Below are positions 60,036 to 64,000 of a DNA stretch of 64,000 bases, piece by piece. The stretch's first letter is position 1, and every line of letters starts with the position of its first letter. The stretch lies in NCBI GenBank assembly GCA_947396885.1, contig OX377203.1:6758001-6822000 (forward strand), read 5' to 3'. The position numbers and the translations under genes are program-made. Source of the stretch: Heligmosomoides polygyrus polygyrus. Taxonomy: Eukaryota; Nematoda; Chromadorea; Rhabditida; Heligmosomidae. The notes beneath the pieces are model-generated. The model had not been told where the DNA came from. It saw only the letters and a program-made list of their open reading frames with translations, and made no database searches.

Positions 60036-62909
60036 TCATGAAATGTCCTTTAAATGCAGCGTCGAGAGTAGGTTTATTTTCCTCAACCTACTACGAAAAA
60101 CATTGGCATTTGGCGATTCTAATAAGCTTGCAGGCAACATTTGTAGCCAGCGAGCGCCACGGTAAAAAAGCGAATTGAACACTTTATCACGACATCTCTT
60201 TTTCACCCTAGGATAGTGAAAACGGTAGTAATTACGGTGACCCAGCGTTGGCAAGAACGTCCAATATTTGCTAGCTTTAAGTCTTGATTCGCCTTTTAGT
60301 ACTTTAAAGCAGAAAACTAGGTCGCTGAAAACACGCCTATAAAACAGGCTTTTGAGGTTAAAAAGTCTAAGCCTTTCCTCATAGTTGGGAATCATTCGTG
60401 TATCGTTTGGAGTACGTACGCATCTATAAAATAGAATTTTTGTGAAGGCCTTTTGCACTTTTTCAATTTTGGTTTGAGACTTTTTGGTAAAAGGACTCCA
60501 AACATTAGAACAGTACTCTAGAATAGGAATGACAAACGATTTATATAGAGTGATCAGTATAGAGTGGTCATCACACTTAATATTTCTGCAAATCAGGAAA
60601 AGTGTGGCAAAAGCTTTTTGCACAACTGTATCAATGTGTTTTTCAAATGTTAACCCACGATCTAGAAACACTCCAAGATCCCGTACCTCTGATATGGAGG
60701 TTAGAACACAGTTGTTGAAACAGTACTCGTTGCTGTCCGAATTTCCAACATGAAAAACTGATGTTTTCGAAAGATTCACAGGTAGCTCCCAAGCGTTGGC
60801 CCACACCATCATATTGTTGATGGACTGAGATAAAGCTTGATAGACCTGAGCCTTATTGCCATCATTGTAAGCGCCGTAAATCTTTATATCATCAGCATAC
60901 ACTTGCACCTTCACACAAGGATCTGTAATTAAACAGGAAGGAAGATCGCAAGTATATACAAGGAACAAAATCGGAGATAATACACCTCCCTGAGGCACTC
61001 CACTTGTACAATCATAGCAACTAGAAAAGGAGTTTCCCACCTTAACACGCATATGTCTCCCACTCAAATAAGAGCGAATCCATGCTAGAAGAGATCCCCT
61101 AATGCCCTCTTGATAAAGTTTGGCTAGAAGTTTCTTATGACACACCTTGTCGAAAGCTTTGGACAAATCGAAGTAAATGATATCAACAGAATCTCCATTA
61201 TTTATTGCAAGGTTCCAGTCAAAAATGGAGTCCGACAGTTGAGTGGCCGTGGAAGCACCGGCAGTGAACCCGTGTTGCTGGACAGGAATAGATCTGTTCT
61301 TGAATAGAAGTGAGATCAGCTTCTCTCGCAATATTTTTTCCATGACCTTTATTGGGGTAGGAGTTATGCTTATCGGTCGAAACGAAGAAAGTAGCACGGA
61401 TTTAGGACTCTTTGGAATTGCGGTTATAATAGACTCTTTCCAAATTTCGGGAACCTCACCATAAATCAGAGAAACGTTGAAAATCATTGACAAAGGTTTA
61501 TAAAGCGAACGAGCACATTTCTTGAAGACTATTTGCGGAATACCGTCGAATGGTACCGATGTAGAGCATCTTAGCCCCTCCATTACCTTTAGTACATCTC
61601 TTGCTCGTATGGTGGTCTCGTTCATATTATCTGCGACCAAATAATCAGTCGTGTCTATTTGCTCCATCGAACTAGAAGAATTTGGTTCCTCTTCAGAAGT
61701 TGAGGTGAAAACAGAAGCAAAATAGTTCGCGAGTGCTTCTGCCTTTTGATCATCAGCTGCATAAAGAGTCCCCGTTTCATCTTTTAGAATAGGAAGGTCA
61801 GCGTGGGTCTTTAGCTTGCATCGTATAAGAGAAAACAACGCTTTTTTGTTGTATGTCCTGGAGGCAAGCTTTTCCTTATAGGCCAAAAACCTCCTCAAGT
61901 GGTGATCCAATTCTTGGCATACCTTCTTATATTGTGGGTGTAGAAGAGGATTTTTCAAATAGCTAAACAGACGTGATTTTTGTGCTATAAGATTGAAAAT
62001 CTGTTTCGGATAGCGGCTTACAGGAATATCTTTTGTATCAAACGGTACGAATTTTGCTAAACCAGAGTAAACGACGTTGCAAAATCTTTTATATAGATCG
62101 TCAGTGTTTACATAGGATTGAAAAACTATCCACCAATCTATGGAATTGAAATAGCGCTCTAAACCGAAATAGTCAGCTTTAGAAAAGTTTGGAAGAGGTA
62201 AATTTCTTCGGTTCATCAACGGCGCATGAACTTCAAAACCGACTGTATTATGATCAGATGATGCAAAAGGGGGAAGAACGACAGTGTCTTTAAGGATTGG
62301 TGTTGAAGCCAAGACTATGTCAAGAAATGCATCACCTCGGGTAGGTTTCCTCACTTGTTGGGCTAAACCACAACATTCAAAAAATTCCACGAACTTTGCC
62401 ATGTTCTGGCTGAGAGGTCTGTTGCAGTGAGCCCAATCAATGTCAAGGTTAAAATCACCCAGAACAATCAAGTGATTGCTGGAGAGGCACAATTCTAGCA
62501 GAGAATCTATAAGGGCATCATCATCATAAGCGCTTGAATTTGGTGGGCGATATACCAAAACTACTCTGAAAGCTACCATAAGAGTAGAATCAAATACATC
62601 AAGACTAAGGATGTCAGAATTGAGGCAGGCAGGGACATTAACAGCAATTGAACTAAGCGTATTCTTGGCTAAACAGCAGATACCGCCGCCTTTGCGACCC
62701 TTGCGATCCTTTCGGAACAGTTTATAGGGAGAATCAGCAGAAACTTCAGAGTCCGATATTTTGCTAGAAAACCAAGTTTCTGTAACAAACAACAAATCTG
62801 GTTCGTAGCTTGACAAAAATAAGTGAAGGTGGTGTAGTTTGTTCGCTAGGCTACGGGCATTGAACAGAAAGCATTTCAAGGCAGTGGGTGGTACACCGTG
62901 TCCAGTCAT
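60036..62909 (-). CDS. LINE ORF2: AP endonuclease and reverse transcriptase, 957 aa, intact
   Basis: An uninterrupted minus-strand frame from ATG at 62909 to TGA at 60036. Residues 1-230 form an APE-type endonuclease: FNARSLANKL, VTETWF, VYRPPNS, LGDFNLDIDW and the terminal SSDHNTVGF. The RT domain lies at about 480-760: PIPKS-like AIPKSPKSVLLSSFRPIS, QQHGFTAGASTATQL, FDLSKAFDKVCHKKLLAKL, SGVPQGGVLSPILFLVY and the catalytic VQVYADDIKIYG. The C-terminal region (KKSQTKIEKVQKAFTKILF, YEERLRLFNLKSLFYRR) is typical of CR1/Jockey elements. It makes cDNA at a nicked target site (target-primed reverse transcription). Full length for the family and free of stops, so this is a recent insertion. Its ATG overlaps the stop of the upstream frame (ATGA). 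Confidence 0.95.
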   Translation of the reverse strand: MTGHGVPPTALKCFLFNARSLANKLHHLHLFLSSYEPDLLFVTETWFSSKISDSEVSADSPYKLFRKDRKGRKGGGICCLAKNTLSSIAVNVPACLNSDILSLDVFDSTLMVAFRVVLVYRPPNSSAYDDDALIDSLLELCLSSNHLIVLGDFNLDIDWAHCNRPLSQNMAKFVEFFECCGLAQQVRKPTRGDAFLDIVLASTPILKDTVVLPPFASSDHNTVGFEVHAPLMNRRNLPLPNFSKADYFGLERYFNSIDWWIVFQSYVNTDDLYKRFCNVVYSGLAKFVPFDTKDIPVSRYPKQIFNLIAQKSRLFSYLKNPLLHPQYKKVCQELDHHLRRFLAYKEKLASRTYNKKALFSLIRCKLKTHADLPILKDETGTLYAADDQKAEALANYFASVFTSTSEEEPNSSSSMEQIDTTDYLVADNMNETTIRARDVLKVMEGLRCSTSVPFDGIPQIVFKKCARSLYKPLSMIFNVSLIYGEVPEIWKESIITAIPKSPKSVLLSSFRPISITPTPIKVMEKILREKLISLLFKNRSIPVQQHGFTAGASTATQLSDSIFDWNLAINNGDSVDIIYFDLSKAFDKVCHKKLLAKLYQEGIRGSLLAWIRSYLSGRHMRVKVGNSFSSCYDCTSGVPQGGVLSPILFLVYTCDLPSCLITDPCVKVQVYADDIKIYGAYNDGNKAQVYQALSQSINNMMVWANAWELPVNLSKTSVFHVGNSDSNEYCFNNCVLTSISEVRDLGVFLDRGLTFEKHIDTVVQKAFATLFLICRNIKCDDHSILITLYKSFVIPILEYCSNVWSPFTKKSQTKIEKVQKAFTKILFYRCVRTPNDTRMIPNYEERLRLFNLKSLFYRRVFSDLVFCFKVLKGESRLKASKYWTFLPTLGHRNYYRFHYPRVKKRCRDKVFNSLFYRGARWLQMLPASLLESPNANVFRSRLRKINLLSTLHLKDIS

Positions 62910-63364
62910 GCGTTTCCCGAATCCCTCCGCTTAGGAAGGTCTTCGATCCGCCTCAACTCTCCACGGTATACCACCCAGACGCGGTCGTTTAACTGCTTGT
63001 TCCTTTCCCTGCATTCCTGCCTCAATTCATACTCTCGCTGCCGCTCCTCGGATGACATGCTGCGGCGAACGCGAACCCTGCTGAAAGTAGCAGACCCCCG
63101 AAGCCTCCAAGAATTTGAAAGGGCAGCTGCCCAGTGCGACTTCGAGGGTAATACATTATCTTCAGCGGAGAATTCACCAACTGCAAACTTCGAGAACCAC
63201 TGGTGCACAGTACTTCGAGCAGGAGCACTCTCGTTGTGAACATCCTTCAGGCGACGATACGAGTCGTTGGCATTGAGGCCAGATTGATGCAGGAATAACA
63301 TGACGTGCCGAATATGCGCCTCAGTTGGGACGAATTGCTTAGCCATAATAGCTGACGTTAACAA
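62906..63364 (-). CDS. Chimeric ORF: mariner HTH fused in frame to LINE ORF1 tail
   Basis: One open frame of 152 codons. The first about 60 residues are mariner transposase N-terminus (HIRHVMLFLHQSGLNAND, STVHQWFSKFAVGEFSAED). From the junction near 63154 the rest is LINE ORF1 C-terminus (SHWAAALSNSWRLRGSATFS, RSMSSEERQREYELRQEC, WVVYRGELRRIEDL). The stop TGA (62906-62908) overlaps the ORF2 ATG (62907-62909) as ATGA. Fusion in frame is seen directly; that it is expressed is not known. Confidence 0.75.
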   Translation of the reverse strand: MLTSAIMAKQFVPTEAHIRHVMLFLHQSGLNANDSYRRLKDVHNESAPARSTVHQWFSKFAVGEFSAEDNVLPSKSHWAAALSNSWRLRGSATFSRVRVRRSMSSEERQREYELRQECRERNKQLNDRVWVVYRGELRRIEDLPKRRDSGNA

Positions 63365-63579
63365 CGCAGAAGTAAATGTTGGGAACAGTTTTGTAGCCCT
63401 TTCCCTTCTCTATCGATCGATCATTTACGCGTTGATACATGTGAGAAATTTGGCGGGAAAATGCGACTTCAATTCAGGAGGGATCAAATGTGCGAGATCT
63501 TATGCACCAACCTAATATGTCAACTTAGATAATCAAACCGTTGCTCATAAAGAAGGCTCCGCAAGGAAGAATGGGAAAC

Positions 63580-63975
63580 CATATGCACTTTTCATCCGCA
63601 AAAATTCGTGTAGATGGCATCAACACTACCAATACTGTGAACATTTCGACGCGCTATGGAAGTGCATGGCGCAATCTCAACGTCAAGCCAACCTTAAGGG
63701 CCTGCTCATAGTTGTGACGAGAGTGACAGGTGCAACTGGTCGCCCGAGCAAAGGATGCGTATCGATTTTTGTTACGACATCGATTCGCATGCTTTGCACG
63801 AGCGGCACAGTCACTAATGTTGCTACCAGTCGTCCCTACTGTGAACGCGGCGTTATGGTTTGTTTGACCTTAAGATTGCGCCATGCACTTTTCTAGCACG
63901 TTGCAATATTCACTTGATTGGTAGTTTTAATGCCATCTAAATGTATTCCTGCGGCTGAAAAGTGCACATGCTTTC
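63580..63975. repeat. Foldback MITE with an inner Tourist-like insertion
   Basis: GCACTTTTCATCCGCAAAAA..GTAGATGGCATCAACACTAC pairs with the mirror of the right arm (TAGTTTTAATGCCATCTAAA..GCGGCTGAAAAGTGC). GGAAGTGCATGGCGCAATCT pairs with AGATTGCGCCATGCACTTTT. An inner unit starts AAGGGCCTGCTCATAGTTGT at about 63697, resembling the Tourist-like ends. Confidence 0.6.
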
Positions 63976-64000
63976 ACCATCTTCCTTAAGGAGCTTACTT

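Larger units (their letters stand above)
59046..63153 (-). mobile_element. CR1/Jockey-type LINE, 4.1 kb, 5'-truncated within ORF1
   Basis: The 3' end (left) is a run of AAAT units (59046-59081 on plus as TTTATTTATTT). The element ends on the right at about 63153, inside ORF1. CATT at 59042-59045 and 63154-63157 is a likely 4-bp target duplication. It contains ORF2 (60036-62909), a partial ORF1 and, in its 3' UTR, a nested SINE (59257-59557). It interrupts the mariner transposase between its two HTH domains. Confidence 0.88.
58212..63346 (-). pseudogene. Mariner transposase, DD34D, split by LINE insertion
   Basis: N-terminal part, 63346-63154: MAKQFVPTEAHIRHVMLFLH, then STVHQWFSKFAVGEFSAED, the first HTH. 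The C-terminal part resumes at 59045-58212: REWRPMTLD.., QTTRQLSSTLGVSHSTVVRG (second HTH), RWVPHD, LVTGDEKWILYSN, VYFQHDNAEPHIAR and YSPDLAPSDYHLFSSLQRYL, ending GGYFK before the stop. All three aspartates are present, with 34 residues between the last two. Besides the insertion there are frameshifts near 58860 and near 58675. Confidence 0.87.
58135..63515 (-). mobile_element. Mariner element interrupted by a LINE
   Basis: The inverted ends TTAGGTTGGTGCATAAGTTC and (mirror of) GATCTTATGCACCAACCTAA lie between TA dinucleotides at 58133-58134 and 63516-63517. Without the LINE at 59046-63153 the element would be about 1270 bp, the normal mariner size. The transposase runs on the minus strand in two parts. 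Confidence 0.92.

Overview
This is a eukaryotic window from an animal, almost certainly a nematode and most likely a strongylid of the hookworm type. The evidence is three multi-exon genes with GT..AG introns whose proteins match animal families, a first exon placed like a nematode trans-splice site, and dense mariner elements, SINEs and foldback MITEs. The species is inferred. No bacterial gene, CRISPR array or operon is present. A 200-base run of N (39325-39524) is an assembly gap.

Three host genes are secure, and I rebuilt each from exons whose phases agree at every junction. (1) Plus strand, 1681-10605: the C-terminal 519 residues of a kanadaptin (SLC4A1AP) homologue; its N-terminal FHA part must lie upstream of the window. 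(2) Plus strand, 15298-28317: the ubiquitin hydrolase USP46/USP12 (usp-46), nine exons and about 406 residues, lacking only its first codons. (3) Minus strand, 46304-55411: an SLC22-type organic ion transporter of the major facilitator superfamily, ten exons and about 475 residues, with its N-terminal exon not found. Two weaker genes are proposed: a coiled-coil gene on the plus strand (exons at 33114-33334, perhaps 38390 onward, and 42704-42838) and a small minus-strand gene (12741-13181).

Most of the rest is mobile DNA. There are four mariner elements (4490-5749, 7313-8593, 36949-38176, 58135-63515), a nearly full-length CR1/Jockey-type LINE with an intact endonuclease-reverse transcriptase ORF (59046-63153), and RTE-type and other LINE fragments (55640-56778, 9184-9643). 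At least three families of tRNA-derived SINEs are present. A family of GC-rich palindromic MITEs has ends like Tourist/PIF-Harbinger elements and 3-bp TAA/TTA duplications. A second MITE family has GGATCTATCC ends and poly-G/poly-C termini. There are also several large foldback repeats, one of 1050 bp inside a usp-46 intron.

Layout: 1-1680 old SINEs and a foldback; 1681-10605 kanadaptin, expanded by mariners, SINEs and a LINE fragment; 10606-15297 intergenic repeats with a candidate minus-strand gene; 15298-28317 usp-46, its introns filled with MITEs, SINEs and foldbacks; 28318-46200 repeat-rich DNA with the coiled-coil gene and the gap; 46304-55411 the transporter, with a Tourist-like MITE cluster in its largest intron (50125-53596); 55412-64000 LINE fragments and the nested mariner/LINE/SINE. 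The three host genes have unrelated cellular roles, and nothing suggests that they work as one system.
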